Source: Coralliovum pocilloporae
Lineage (GTDB): Bacteria > Pseudomonadota > Alphaproteobacteria > Rhizobiales > Cohaesibacteraceae
Length of the DNA: 64,000 bases
Direction of reading: 5' to 3'
Assembly: GCF_030845175.1 (NCBI RefSeq)
Contig: NZ_CP132542.1
Span: 3,854,008 to 3,918,007 of the forward strand
Positions 52,997 through 62,371 of the stretch are shown here, in pieces. The position numbers and the translations under genes are program-made. Below the pieces are notes generated by a model, which was not told the origin of the DNA, ran no database searches, and worked only from the letters and a program-made list of their open reading frames with translations. Each line of letters starts with the position of its first letter. The stretch's first letter is position 1.

Positions 52997-53812
52997 ATGA
53001 CTTTGACCGGAGCGAACACTTTGATGGGCCTGCCAACAGGCCAGTATGACGGCCATTGCCATGTATTCCGTGCGGACTTGCCGATGGCTGAGGACAGGCG
53101 TTACACACCGGACTATGACGCGAAGCCTGAAGAATTATGCAGTCTTCTCAAAGCGTTCAATCTTGATGGTGCCTTGATGGTCCAACCCAGCTTTCTTGGA
53201 GCAGACAACAGCTATCTGCTGCAGGTGCTTGCAGACTATGCCTCGAATGACACGGTCACATTCAAAGGTGTGGCCGTTCTTGACCCCGCGATGCCGGTGG
53301 ATAGCGGTTGGCTGCGGGAACTCGATGAAAGAGGCATTGTTGGTGTTCGGCTGAACCTCCTGCGTAAGGCCCCCGCATTCGATTACGAAACCTGGCGCCA
53401 GACACTGGCCGCAGTCGAAAAGATGGGCTGGCACATCGAACTGCACAGCGAGGCAGAGCATCTTCCGCAGCTTCTTCCCCAATTGACGCGTCACCATGCA
53501 AAGGTTGTGGTCGACCACTTCGGACTGGTCGGAGACATCAATGGAAGTTCAGGGCTGAGGGCCATTCTGGACCAGCCGGAAGACCGGCTCTGGATAAAGG
53601 TTTCAGGCGCCTACCGCATTCATCCCGATGCAGACAGGTCGGCCGATGCAGACACCATGGCCCCGCTCCGGCATATATACTCTGAACACTTCGGCGAAAA
53701 CCGCCTCATATGGGGCAGCGACTGGCCCTTCACGCAATTTGAAGATCGAATGTCCTACTGCCTGGCCCGCTCCGTCGCTCTGCAAAGCGGACATTCGATG
53801 AAGGCCGGTTAG
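52997..53812 (+). CDS. Amidohydrolase-2 family hydrolase, short C-terminus
   Basis: A 271-residue TIM-barrel metal hydrolase (LigI/PDC-hydrolase-like). Metal-site motifs: YDGHCHVF at the N-terminus (H-x-H), WHIELHSEAEHL, VVVDHFGL and LIWGSDWPFTQFEDR near the end. Family members usually continue with a helix ending in NPARLYGF; here the chain stops soon after GSDWPFTQ in an unusual tail (SVALQSGHSMKAG), so the gene may be truncated. It likely hydrolyses a lactone or cyclic ester brought in by the linked TRAP transporter. Confidence 0.82.
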   Translation: MTLTGANTLMGLPTGQYDGHCHVFRADLPMAEDRRYTPDYDAKPEELCSLLKAFNLDGALMVQPSFLGADNSYLLQVLADYASNDTVTFKGVAVLDPAMPVDSGWLRELDERGIVGVRLNLLRKAPAFDYETWRQTLAAVEKMGWHIELHSEAEHLPQLLPQLTRHHAKVVVDHFGLVGDINGSSGLRAILDQPEDRLWIKVSGAYRIHPDADRSADADTMAPLRHIYSEHFGENRLIWGSDWPFTQFEDRMSYCLARSVALQSGHSMKAG

Positions 53813-54085
53813 AGGGTGGCTGTGGGTGGGGCGTGGGAGTTTGTTGCCTAAGGCGCGAATACTTAGATATGATCGCAACCAAATACAGGCTCTTTTAAAT
53901 ACAATGCCGATAACTAAGAAAACCTCTAAAAATATGCCGCGTGCTTCCGAAGTGGAGATGCAATAACTTTCGCAAATTTGTTGGTTTGGGCGCAATTTCT
54001 GGAAAATGGAGACACTTGACCACTACAGTCGCTAAATACGCTGAATGCTGATAAGCTTTGCATAGAATACTCATGGAAGGCTGCT

Positions 54086-55429
54086 ATGATTGACGACAAA
54101 AAGAACCAAGCATCTCAATTCAGATTAGAACGAGCCTTCGAAGATCTCACAGCAATATTTGGATCTTCAAGTGTCCCAGATGCATCTTTACCTGAGGTGC
54201 TTTTGGTTTTTGACACTAACGTTCTTCTCCTTCCGTATACAATACGAAAAGATAACCTGCCAAAGCTTCAGAGTTTTTAAGAAAAAATACTAAGTGAAAA
54301 CAGGTTGTATCTACCTGCGCGAGTAGCTCGAGAGTTTATCAGCAATAGAGATAAAAAATTGGCAGACTTGCTGAAAACACTTGGCGACGTTAAGTCGAGA
54401 ATAAACATTGGTGATCCACGATTATCGCCAATCCTAGAGGGCGTTAATGGCAGTAAGGATTTATCAGCTGCGAGTGACGAATTAAGAAAAGCTAAGCAGA
54501 AATATGTGGCTGCTGTTAGTCTACTTGAAAACAGTGTGCGCTCATGGAGTGGAGATGATCCAGTTACGCAAATTTATTCTAAAGTGTTTGATGAAAAGAA
54601 TATCATCTCCCCACCTGATGCCGAAAGTGAATTAGTAGAGGAGTGGGATTTGAGAAGGGCTAACTCAGTTCCTCCAGGATATAAAGATGGAGCAAAAGAA
54701 GATACAGGGATAGGGGATTTTCTGATTTGGAAATCCATTCTGCATTTAGGTGCTGAGCTGAAACGGGACTTAATTTTCGTTACTGGTGATGAGAAAGCAG
54801 ACTGGTTTGTCAGATCAAACGGAGGAGGTGCATATCCAAGACCAGAACTTATAGCTGAGTACAAAAAATTCTCTGGCGGGAAGAATTTTCGCCTAGCAAG
54901 CCTTCACGATATTCTACTTGAAATGGAGGTGTCGAAAGACTTCGCGAGCGAAGTTGAGCGAGCGGAAGATGACGCTAATAACACCTTTCGCTTGTTTATT
55001 CATGCTCCATCAGCCGATGCTATTCGCAATCTAAAAACAACAGCTTTGATAAAGGGTAAGTATGAAGGTCAGTATGAAACTCTAACTTTCATATTGCCAT
55101 ATGGTGGAACGGAAATTTCAATTTATGATCAAGGAAGTCTATTCAAGTTTCAAGTCTCGGAAGCTGGGCACAATTCTCTTTGGGTTTATCCGAATTCTAC
55201 CTATCAGTTTTTCTTTGTAGGGCATCCAGCAACTGGTCAGCCGCGAGATATTAAAGACGAGCCAAGTCAGCACGCGGCATTTAGAATTGAGAAAGATCAA
55301 CGGCTGTTTGTTCGAAGTAAGGACAACGCCATTCTTGGCGTACGACTGAATACAGCTAATGTGCCTAAATTCGATGAAAACTTCGTCATTTCCTTTGCCG
55401 GGGCCATCTTTAAGGGAGATGATAGCTAG
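54086..55429 (+). pseudogene. PIN-domain gene with one in-frame stop codon
   Basis: Two open frames in the same phase are separated by a single TAA at 54278-54280. Read through, the product is 447 codons: LVFDTNVLLLPY (PIN acidic residue), LQSF-stop-EKILSENRLYLPARVAREF, GIGDFLIWKSILH and LIFVTGDEKADWF. These are the acidic motifs of PIN_8/DUF4935-like nucleases. An additional C-terminal beta-rich domain follows (about 300-445). TTA to TAA is the simplest cause. AT-rich composition suggests it was acquired, possibly as a defence or toxin gene. The downstream part has only a TTG start and is unlikely to be active alone. Confidence 0.8.
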
Positions 55430-55652
55430 CGATTTCTGGTAGGAATGGACCAATGGCAGCTTTGGCGATTTACGATGTGGCATGCTGACCTTAGAGGGAA
55501 TGTCCACAAAGGCCCGCTTGCAGCCATCAGCCACCCACAGATAGGGCATCGGAATACGGGCTGTGGCTATAGGCATGCCTTCGCTGCTTTTTTGGGCACG
55601 AAGTGACAGTGTGGTTCCGGAAAATTGCCAGGCTTTTGGGGGAGTAAAAGCA

Positions 55653-55880
55653 CGCGCAGAAGCGCACTGTTCAAGCACCATTGCCAGTTCAGGTTAGAGG
55701 TCTGGTGCTTTGATGCTCAAGCAGGGATTGCACCTGGATTACTTGCTGCTGGAGAGGGCACTGGACCCTCCCCTCACCCCGGGCGGACGAGGTCCTGGTG
55801 GAAGGCGGCCAGGGCCAGTTTGGTGTGCTCGACAGCCGCGTCGATGTCGCGTTTTTCGATAGAACCGCAGAGGGCCTTGT
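55653..55880. repeat. Right copy of 230-bp direct repeat
   Basis: The intact counterpart of 49134-49365. It includes the last 35 codons of the FadR-type gntR gene and about 120 bases beyond its stop. The 343-base gap 55430-55773 to its left contains no other gene. Confidence 0.8.
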
Positions 55881-56529
55881 TGCGGGCGATTGCGGTGCGG
55901 ATCTGGCCGGGGGCGCTGGACTGGTGGCGCAGCTTGGCCCAGTTGGCGTTGGCCGCTGCATAGAGCACGATCTTATAGGCGGCCAGCAGCAGCGGATTGT
56001 TGGTGCAGGTGGCCAGGTGCAGGCGCAGGCGGTTGTCGCATTCGGCAAAGGCGACGCCATCCACGGTGATTTGCTCCATTTCCTGCATCAGCGCGTTCAT
56101 CTGGCTGATATTGCGGCTGGTCATGTTGAGCACTGCCAGGCGGATGATTTCCGGCTCGACAATGGAGCGCAGCACGCCAAGCTCAAGCGGGCTTGTGGTG
56201 TCAGCCAGTTCAGCCAACTGCAGGATGCCGGGATCGTTGCTGTCATCTGATGCCGGTTCCGGCGTCTTGTAACGCACGAAGGAGCCGCTGCCCTGGCGAC
56301 GCTCGATCACATCATAATGCTCAAGCAGAGATAGCGCCTGCCGAACGGTCGACCGCGGCACGTCATTATCCTGGGCAAAATCCCGTTCTGTGGGCAGGCG
56401 TGAGCCGAAGACAAACTCTCCGGACAGGATGTTGTTGAAAATCCGATCCGCCAGGCCGCGGGCACGGTTGGTTACGGCCAGCGTCATGCGCTCTGAAGTG
56501 GTCCAAGGCGGGGGTGTCTTTACATCCAT
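55774..56529 (-). CDS. FadR-type GntR regulator next to tmm
   Basis: A 251-residue GntR/FCD protein: winged helix (ILSGEFVFGSRLPTERDFAQ; VPRSTVRQALSLLEHYDVIE) and an all-helical FCD domain with metal-site residues in LRSIVEPEIIRLA and CDNRLRLHLATCTNN. It lies 160 bases downstream of tmm on the same strand and may repress tmm and the divergent importer. Its 3' end is duplicated at 49259-49365. Confidence 0.86.
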   Translation of the reverse strand: MDVKTPPPWTTSERMTLAVTNRARGLADRIFNNILSGEFVFGSRLPTERDFAQDNDVPRSTVRQALSLLEHYDVIERRQGSGSFVRYKTPEPASDDSNDPGILQLAELADTTSPLELGVLRSIVEPEIIRLAVLNMTSRNISQMNALMQEMEQITVDGVAFAECDNRLRLHLATCTNNPLLLAAYKIVLYAAANANWAKLRHQSSAPGQIRTAIARNKALCGSIEKRDIDAAVEHTKLALAAFHQDLVRPG

Positions 56530-56689
56530 GATTGCTAAAGAATCTATTTCAAACCGTCGGGATAATCAATCGCCCTGCCCGACATCCGCTGATTGAGTGG
56601 CGGAGGCTGCGGACAGCACTTTCCTGCGGTTTGCACTATAGAGTTTCGGGATTGCGGTCAAGCAGGAAGCCGCCCGCAACCCCTTTCTG

Positions 56690-58054
56690 TCACTCAGCAG
56701 CCGTGGTCATGTCGGTCTGCAGGTAGGATTCAAGAGAATCATCCAGCGCATGCACCCAGTCTGTGTGATGTTTGGGGGCTCTGGTCCCGGTCATCGGCGA
56801 CACATAGCTGTTGTCGCGGAAGGTCATGATGCCCGCCTTCTTGTGTTTCTTCCATTCAAAGAAGGCCTTGTTGGATGCATCCACGTCGAAGCTCGGGTAA
56901 TCGGTCTCGGCAATCAGCTCCCGGACATAATTGCCCTGGTACTCAATCGCGCCGTAATCATCGGCCACTGCATCTTCTGCTGCAATGCGCGCGTCTGCGT
57001 CGGCCCGGCGGGCATCCGCATCCTGCGGCACGTCGATGCGGTCAAGGATGATGTCCCGCACATACCAGGCCTGGGCGTCGAACATGTTGAACGTGTACCA
57101 CTGGTCCTGCATGCCCAGATAGAACAGCTTGGGATTATCGGCCCAGACCACACCCTTGTAGAGATCGCAGACCGCCAGACGGTTGGCCGTGCGCAGCTTG
57201 ATCCTGTCTTCAAGGAAGGGGAAGACATGCTGATAGCCGGTGCACAGAATAATGGCGTCGATTTCTTTGGCTGTGCCATCCTTGAAATAGGCCGTGTTGC
57301 GGTCCACCCGCTCCAGCAGCGGGACTTCCTGCCAGTTGTCCGGCCAGTCAAAGCCCATGGGTGCGGTGCGGTGGCTGACTGTCATCGACTTGCAGCCGTA
57401 TTTCCAGCACTGGGAGCCGATATCCTCGGCTGAATAGCTGGTGCCGATGATCAGGATATTCTTGTCCTTGAACTCGCGCGCATCGCGGAAGTCATGGGCA
57501 TGCAGCACCCGGCCGTTGAAGTGCTCGAAACCTTCGAAATAAGGGACATTCGGTACGGAGAAATGGCCGCTTGCCACAATCACGTGGTCGAACAGCTCGT
57601 CATTCTCACGGTCATTGACCAGATCGTGGGACACAACACGGAACTGGCCGCTGTCCTCCTGATATTCCACCCGGCGGACCGGGGTCTTGAAACGGATCCA
57701 GTCGCGCACACCGGCCCGCTCGACGCGGCCCTTGATGTAATCCCAGAGAACCGCGCGGGGCGGATAGGACGCAATTGGTTTGCCGAAATGCTCCTCAAAG
57801 GTGTAATCGGCAAATTCCAGCCCCTCCTTCGGGCCGTTGGACCAGAGATAGCGATACATGCTGCAATGGACAGGCTCGCCATGCTCATCCAGTCCCGTGC
57901 GCCAGGTATAGTTCCAGAGGCCGCCCCAGTCGGACTGCTTTTCAAAGCAGACGATTTCCGGAATTTCGGCACCTTTCTGCCGTGCAGACTGGAATGCCCG
58001 GAGCTGGGCAAGGCCGGATGGCCCGGCACCGATAATCGCGACTCTCTTTGTCAT
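56690..58054 (-). CDS. tmm: Trimethylamine monooxygenase
   Basis: A 454-residue flavin monooxygenase. FAD site [18 protein letters not shown], the FMO fingerprint [21 protein letters not shown] region, NADPH site [18 protein letters not shown], and the [11 protein letters not shown] motif are intact, as is [20 protein letters not shown]. It is close throughout to bacterial Tmm enzymes that oxidise trimethylamine to TMAO. The start at 58054 follows GGAAGGAACC; an upstream ATG at 58123 would add 23 unrelated residues. It feeds Tdm, and is divergent from the ABC importer. Confidence 0.94.
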   Translation of the reverse strand: MTKRVAIIGAGPSGLAQLRAFQSARQKGAEIPEIVCFEKQSDWGGLWNYTWRTGLDEHGEPVHCSMYRYLWSNGPKEGLEFADYTFEEHFGKPIASYPPRAVLWDYIKGRVERAGVRDWIRFKTPVRRVEYQEDSGQFRVVSHDLVNDRENDELFDHVIVASGHFSVPNVPYFEGFEHFNGRVLHAHDFRDAREFKDKNILIIGTSYSAEDIGSQCWKYGCKSMTVSHRTAPMGFDWPDNWQEVPLLERVDRNTAYFKDGTAKEIDAIILCTGYQHVFPFLEDRIKLRTANRLAVCDLYKGVVWADNPKLFYLGMQDQWYTFNMFDAQAWYVRDIILDRIDVPQDADARRADADARIAAEDAVADDYGAIEYQGNYVRELIAETDYPSFDVDASNKAFFEWKKHKKAGIMTFRDNSYVSPMTGTRAPKHHTDWVHALDDSLESYLQTDMTTAAE

Positions 58055-58082
58055 GGTGGTTCCTTCCCTTTTCAGTGTCGTT

Positions 58083-58308
58083 GATTGGTTTCTGTGGTTT
58101 GCAGCAAGCCTAATCAAAGCCAACCATTATGCAAACAATAATGAACCAATTGAGGCTATTTGTAGCCAAGAAATATTCATTTAGCTATAAATTTATCACT
58201 ATTAGGACAAAAAATTGTCGAAATCCGTTGCAAAATGGTCGTATCTGAGTATTCTTCCCGATGGGAGAGAGAAACGAGTGACTAATTGGTTTCTAATTGG
58301 TCTAAATC
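58083..58308. promoter_or_regulatory. tmm/importer divergent control region
   Basis: TTGGT sites lie at both ends of the 300-base spacer: GATTGGTT at 58083-58090 and AACCAATTG at 58145-58153 near tmm, and TAATTGGTTTCTAATTGGTC (from 58284) near the importer, where two TTGG cores are 11 bp apart as upstream of tdm. The middle is AT-rich. Confidence 0.55.
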
Positions 58309-58354
58309 GGCATCGCAAGGGTTCATCCACAAGAACCCATATGGGAGGAAGGGA

Positions 58355-59659
58355 ATGATCAGACATGTCTTCACCGGTCGCTTCAACAGGCGATCCTTCA
58401 TCAAGGCATCCGCGTCTCTGGCCGGACTGGCCGCATTGAACACATCCACATCCGGTCTGGCGCTCGCCGCAGACAAGGTGGTGAAAATCGGCTTTCTGGC
58501 CCCCCTCACGGGCGCTGTGGCTGCCTGGGGCAAGCCAGGGCTGGACGGTTGCCAGATCTGGGCCGAACGGGTGAATGCCGCAGGTGGTATTTCCATTGGC
58601 GGCGAAGGGCACAAGGTCGAATTTGTCGCCTATGACAATGAATATGACCCGGCCAAGGCCCGGACCGGGGCCACCAAGCTCATCCGTGAGGACGGGGTCA
58701 AGTTTATCATGATGCTGGGCGGTGATACCTGGCCGGGTGTCGAACCGGTCGCCGATCGCACCGGCATGCTGTTTTCCACCCTGTTGCCGTCGGATCTCAG
58801 CCCCGATACCAACACGCTGATTGCCCCGGCAGAAGTGCACCCGATCTACAATGTCACCGGTGTTGAATGGCTGGCGGAAAACAGGCCGGACCTGAAAACC
58901 GCTGTGATGTGCGCGCAGGATGATGCGCTGGGCCTGCCGTCTGTCGCCACCTATCTGGCCGCCTTTGAGGCTGCCGGCATTGAGATGCTGGATGAACCGC
59001 TGCTGTTTGATCCGGCCACAACGGATTTCGCTCCGGTTGTGACCAGGCTTCTGTCGAAAAACCCGCAGATCGTCTGCCTGGACACCTGTTATTCCGATTA
59101 CGTGCATCCGATTGTCGAGCAATTGTTCCAGCAGGGTTACAAGGGCCAGATCATCTCGTGCACGGCAGATTTCTATGACCAGATGATCGCCAAGACATCG
59201 AAGGAATTCATGGAGGGCTTTATCTTCCAGTTCCCGGATTTCGATGACCCGGCACTGAACGGTCACGGGGTCAACTTTGACGACCCGAACGGCTTCTATG
59301 CTGAATATAACAAGCGCCATCCGGGTGAATGGGGTGCCGTGAGTTGGGAATATGCGTCCATTATGGATCTGTGGAAAGCAGCGGCTGAAAAGGCCGGTTC
59401 TGTTGAGCCTGACGCGGTGCTGAATGCCATGACGGGTAGTGGCAAGGGCAACCATGCCTTTGGCGAGGCCGACTGGTGGGGCAAGGACCTGTTTGGTATC
59501 GACAATGCTCTGGTCGGCGACTGGCCCGTGGTTGCCATCGAGAATGGCAAGGCCCGTATCAAGGGGTTCAAGTCCATTCCGGACTGGTATGGCAAGCATG
59601 GCGAGCTGCTGAAAAAGCACATGGCCGCCTATAATCAGATGTGGGATCAGCGCACCTGA
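58355..59659 (+). CDS. ABC importer substrate-binding protein (HAAT type, Tat signal)
   Basis: A 434-residue periplasmic binding protein of the branched-chain amino acid/amide (LivK-like) family. The N-terminus carries a twin-arginine signal (FNRRSFIKASASLAGLAAL), cleaved near LALAADKVV. Family stretches: IGFLAPLTGAVAAWGKPGL, YDNEYDPAKARTGATKLI and LGGDTWPGVEPVADRTGMLF. Start at 58355 is set by GGGAGGAAGG. Divergent from tmm and sharing TTGGT sites with tdm, it may bind trimethylamine, TMAO or a related quaternary amine rather than amino acids. That is an inference from context. Confidence 0.9.
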   Translation: MIRHVFTGRFNRRSFIKASASLAGLAALNTSTSGLALAADKVVKIGFLAPLTGAVAAWGKPGLDGCQIWAERVNAAGGISIGGEGHKVEFVAYDNEYDPAKARTGATKLIREDGVKFIMMLGGDTWPGVEPVADRTGMLFSTLLPSDLSPDTNTLIAPAEVHPIYNVTGVEWLAENRPDLKTAVMCAQDDALGLPSVATYLAAFEAAGIEMLDEPLLFDPATTDFAPVVTRLLSKNPQIVCLDTCYSDYVHPIVEQLFQQGYKGQIISCTADFYDQMIAKTSKEFMEGFIFQFPDFDDPALNGHGVNFDDPNGFYAEYNKRHPGEWGAVSWEYASIMDLWKAAAEKAGSVEPDAVLNAMTGSGKGNHAFGEADWWGKDLFGIDNALVGDWPVVAIENGKARIKGFKSIPDWYGKHGELLKKHMAAYNQMWDQRT

Positions 59660-59740
59660 ACAGACAAGACCGGTGCCGGGGCCTTTCGGTGGACCCCGGC
59701 GCCCTCCTCCTGCCTGTTGTGAACAATCCGGGTGTTTCTG

Positions 59741-60610
59741 ATGTTTGAACTTCTCGTGCAGACGGGGCTCAACGCCCTTTATGCGGCCAGCTACCTGTCT
59801 CTGGTGGCCGTGGGACTGGTGCTTATTTTCGGCGTAATGGGGATTATCAATTTTGCCCATGGCGAGCTGTTCATGCTCGGCGCTTATGCGGTGGTGGCCG
59901 TCTATTCCGATTTCCAGCTTCCCTTTGTTCTGGCAGCGGCTGTCGGCCTTGTCTTTGTGGGCTGCCTTGGTCTGGTGATGGAATGGTCGCTGTTCCGGCC
60001 GCTCAAGGACAATCCGCTGGGCGGACTGGTGGCGTCCATCGGCTTTCTGATGATTGCCCAGGCGCTTGTCTCCATGGGATTCGGGGTCCGCATGGAACAT
60101 GTGCCGCCGGTCACTCAGGAGGTGATTGTCTTCTCTGACAAGATCCGCCTGCCCGTACAGCGGCTGACCGTGATTGTGGCCTCTGTGGTGTTTCTGGGAC
60201 TTTTATGGGCCTTTCTCAAGAAGACCCGGTTTGGCTGGGCCCTGCGGGCCAGCGCCCAGGACCCCGAAGCGGCAGCACTGCAGGGGATTTCTGTCCGCCA
60301 AACCGCCCGTATTGCCATGTTCATCGGGGCGGGTCTTGCCGGCATTGCCGGGGCGCTGACTGCGCCGCTTATTTCCGTCAATCCGCATATGGGGCACTCG
60401 GTGATTGTTGCTGCTTTCATTGTCATCATCGTGGGTGGGGTCGGCTCGCTTGAAGGGGCGGTTCTGGCCTCTGTGGTCTATGCCATCGTGCATACCTTCG
60501 TCACCACCTTCGCCGATGGAGTTCTGGCCGACATTACCGGGCTCCTGTTGATGCTGCTTGTGCTGGTTATCAAACCGACCGGCCTGTTCGGGACTGCTGA
60601 TCGTGCGTAA
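59741..60610 (+). CDS. ABC importer permease (LivH-like)
   Basis: A 289-residue permease with about eight helices; the family opening ALYAASYLSLVAVGLVLIFG followed by GIINFAHGELFMLGAYA and the EAA-like loop RASAQDPEAAALQGISVRQT are clear. It pairs with the LivM-like permease, whose GTG start lies eight bases before its stop. Confidence 0.9.
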   Translation: MFELLVQTGLNALYAASYLSLVAVGLVLIFGVMGIINFAHGELFMLGAYAVVAVYSDFQLPFVLAAAVGLVFVGCLGLVMEWSLFRPLKDNPLGGLVASIGFLMIAQALVSMGFGVRMEHVPPVTQEVIVFSDKIRLPVQRLTVIVASVVFLGLLWAFLKKTRFGWALRASAQDPEAAALQGISVRQTARIAMFIGAGLAGIAGALTAPLISVNPHMGHSVIVAAFIVIIVGGVGSLEGAVLASVVYAIVHTFVTTFADGVLADITGLLLMLLVLVIKPTGLFGTADRA

Positions 60611-61604
60611 TCTCACTCTTATCCTGTGCGTCGCTGCTGCCCTGATCGCCTTGCCACATGGCCTCTCGTTCTCGCAGCAGGAAGTGCTGGTGTTTCTCAC
60701 CATCAATATTCTGCTCGTGGCCTCTTACCGGCTTCTCACCCTGACCGGCGAATGGTCGCTGGGGCATGTGGTCATCATGGGGGTCGGTGCTTATGCATCT
60801 GCCCTGCTCAGCAAGAAACTGGGTCTGTTTGTGCCTGTGTCCATGCTGCTTGGCGGTCTGACGGCGGCGCTTGTGGCCTATATCCTCAGCTTCCCGCTGT
60901 TCCGCATGAAAGGGTTCTACTTTCTCATCGGCAGCTTTGCCGCAGGCGAAGTCATCCGCCTGTTGTGGAAACGGTTCCGTGAACCGTTTGGCGGTGCCAA
61001 GGGGCTGAAGCGTATCGACAGCATGCCGGATTTCGATCTGGGCTTTTATGCCTTCGAATTCTTTGAGCCTGTCAGTTATTACTATTTTGCGCTGCTGGTG
61101 GTGGCTGTGTGCCTGTGGGTTATGTGGCGGCTGGAACGCTCGCCCGTCGGGCTGACCTTTCATGCCATTCACTGGCAGGACAAACTGGCGGAGGCCGCCG
61201 GCGTCAATGTGCGCGGCTACCGGACACTGGCCTTTGTGGTCGCATCCGGTTTTGCCGGTCTCTCCGGCGCACTGCTGGCCCATTATATCGGCACTATCAA
61301 TCCCAACAGCTTTGATGTGGAACAGATGGTGTTTGTGTTGACCTGGGCCATTGTCGGCGGCACCGCCACTTTTTACGGCCCCATTCTCGGCTGTATCGTG
61401 CTGACCATTCTCAACGAGATCATCCTGCGGGAGCTGGGTTTCGAGCAGGCCCGGCCGGTCATCTATGGCCTGATCCTCATTCTGTCGATCCTGTTCCTGC
61501 CCAAGGGTCTTGAAAGCCTGGTCGAAAGGCTCGCGGCCCGGTTCCGGAAAACGCCGGGAAAGCCTGAGCTTGGCACCGCCCCGGACAAGGAGGCAAGAGC
61601 ATGA
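60603..61604 (+). CDS. ABC importer permease (LivM-like)
   Basis: A 333-residue permease. It starts with GTG at 60603 (MRNLTLILCV), overlapping the previous gene; the upstream ATG at 60558 is less likely. Typical parts: TGEWSLGHVVIMGVGAYASA, FYFLIGSFAAGEVIRLLWKR, HWQDKLAEAAGVNVRGYRTL. Ends overlapping the ATPase start by four bases (ATGA). Confidence 0.9.
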   Translation: MRNLTLILCVAAALIALPHGLSFSQQEVLVFLTINILLVASYRLLTLTGEWSLGHVVIMGVGAYASALLSKKLGLFVPVSMLLGGLTAALVAYILSFPLFRMKGFYFLIGSFAAGEVIRLLWKRFREPFGGAKGLKRIDSMPDFDLGFYAFEFFEPVSYYYFALLVVAVCLWVMWRLERSPVGLTFHAIHWQDKLAEAAGVNVRGYRTLAFVVASGFAGLSGALLAHYIGTINPNSFDVEQMVFVLTWAIVGGTATFYGPILGCIVLTILNEIILRELGFEQARPVIYGLILILSILFLPKGLESLVERLAARFRKTPGKPELGTAPDKEARA

Positions 61605-62371
61605 GCGAGACCGTGCTTGAAGTGCGCAACCTGAGCAAGCGCTTTGGTGGCCTGACCGCAGTGGACGCATTGAGCTTCTCGGTTGAAAGAGGGTCTATCC
61701 ATGGCCTGATCGGCCCGAATGGTGCGGGCAAGACCACCACGTTCAATGTGATTTCCGGCTTCTATCAGCCCACGGATGGCGGCGTCTATCTGGCGGGCGA
61801 GAAGATTGACGGGCTGAAGATGTATGAAACGGCCCGCCGGGGCCTTATCCGTACCTTCCAGCATTCCACCCTGTTTGCCGAGCTGAGTGTGCTGGAGAAT
61901 GTGCTTGTGGGCACCCATATGAAGCATCCGCCCAGCATTCTGGGCGCGCTGACCGGCAAGGACCGCCAGGCCAGAGAAGAGGCGCACAGCGAGGCGCTTG
62001 AAGCCTTGCGGTTCTTTGATCTTGAACGGCTGAAAGATGAACCGGCGGGGGATCTGCCGCACGGCTTCCAGCGGGCGCTGGGCATGGCGGTGGCGCTCGC
62101 GTCAAAGCCCATGGTCATGCTGCTGGATGAGCCTTTCACCGGCATGAACCCCGAAGAGACCGGACGGATGATGGAACTGATGCGCAAGCTGAAGGCGAGC
62201 GGCATCACCATTCTGCTGGTGGAGCATGACATGCCTGCCATCATGGGGCTGTGTGACCGGATTACCTGCATGAGTTTCGGCCGGTTTCTGGCCGAAGGCG
62301 GACCACAGGAAATCCGTCACCACCCTGCCGTCATTGAGGCCTATCTGGGAGGTGCCCGCCATGTTGCTTGA
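61601..62371 (+). CDS. ABC importer ATPase (LivG-like)
   Basis: A 256-residue ATPase: Walker A GPNGAGKTT, Walker B MLLDEPFTG, H-loop LLVEHD. The signature region reads LPHGFQRALGMA, in which the usual LSYGxQR is altered to LPHGFQR, typical variation for this family. Energises import together with the LivF-like subunit. Confidence 0.92.
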   Translation: MSETVLEVRNLSKRFGGLTAVDALSFSVERGSIHGLIGPNGAGKTTTFNVISGFYQPTDGGVYLAGEKIDGLKMYETARRGLIRTFQHSTLFAELSVLENVLVGTHMKHPPSILGALTGKDRQAREEAHSEALEALRFFDLERLKDEPAGDLPHGFQRALGMAVALASKPMVMLLDEPFTGMNPEETGRMMELMRKLKASGITILLVEHDMPAIMGLCDRITCMSFGRFLAEGGPQEIRHHPAVIEAYLGGARHVA

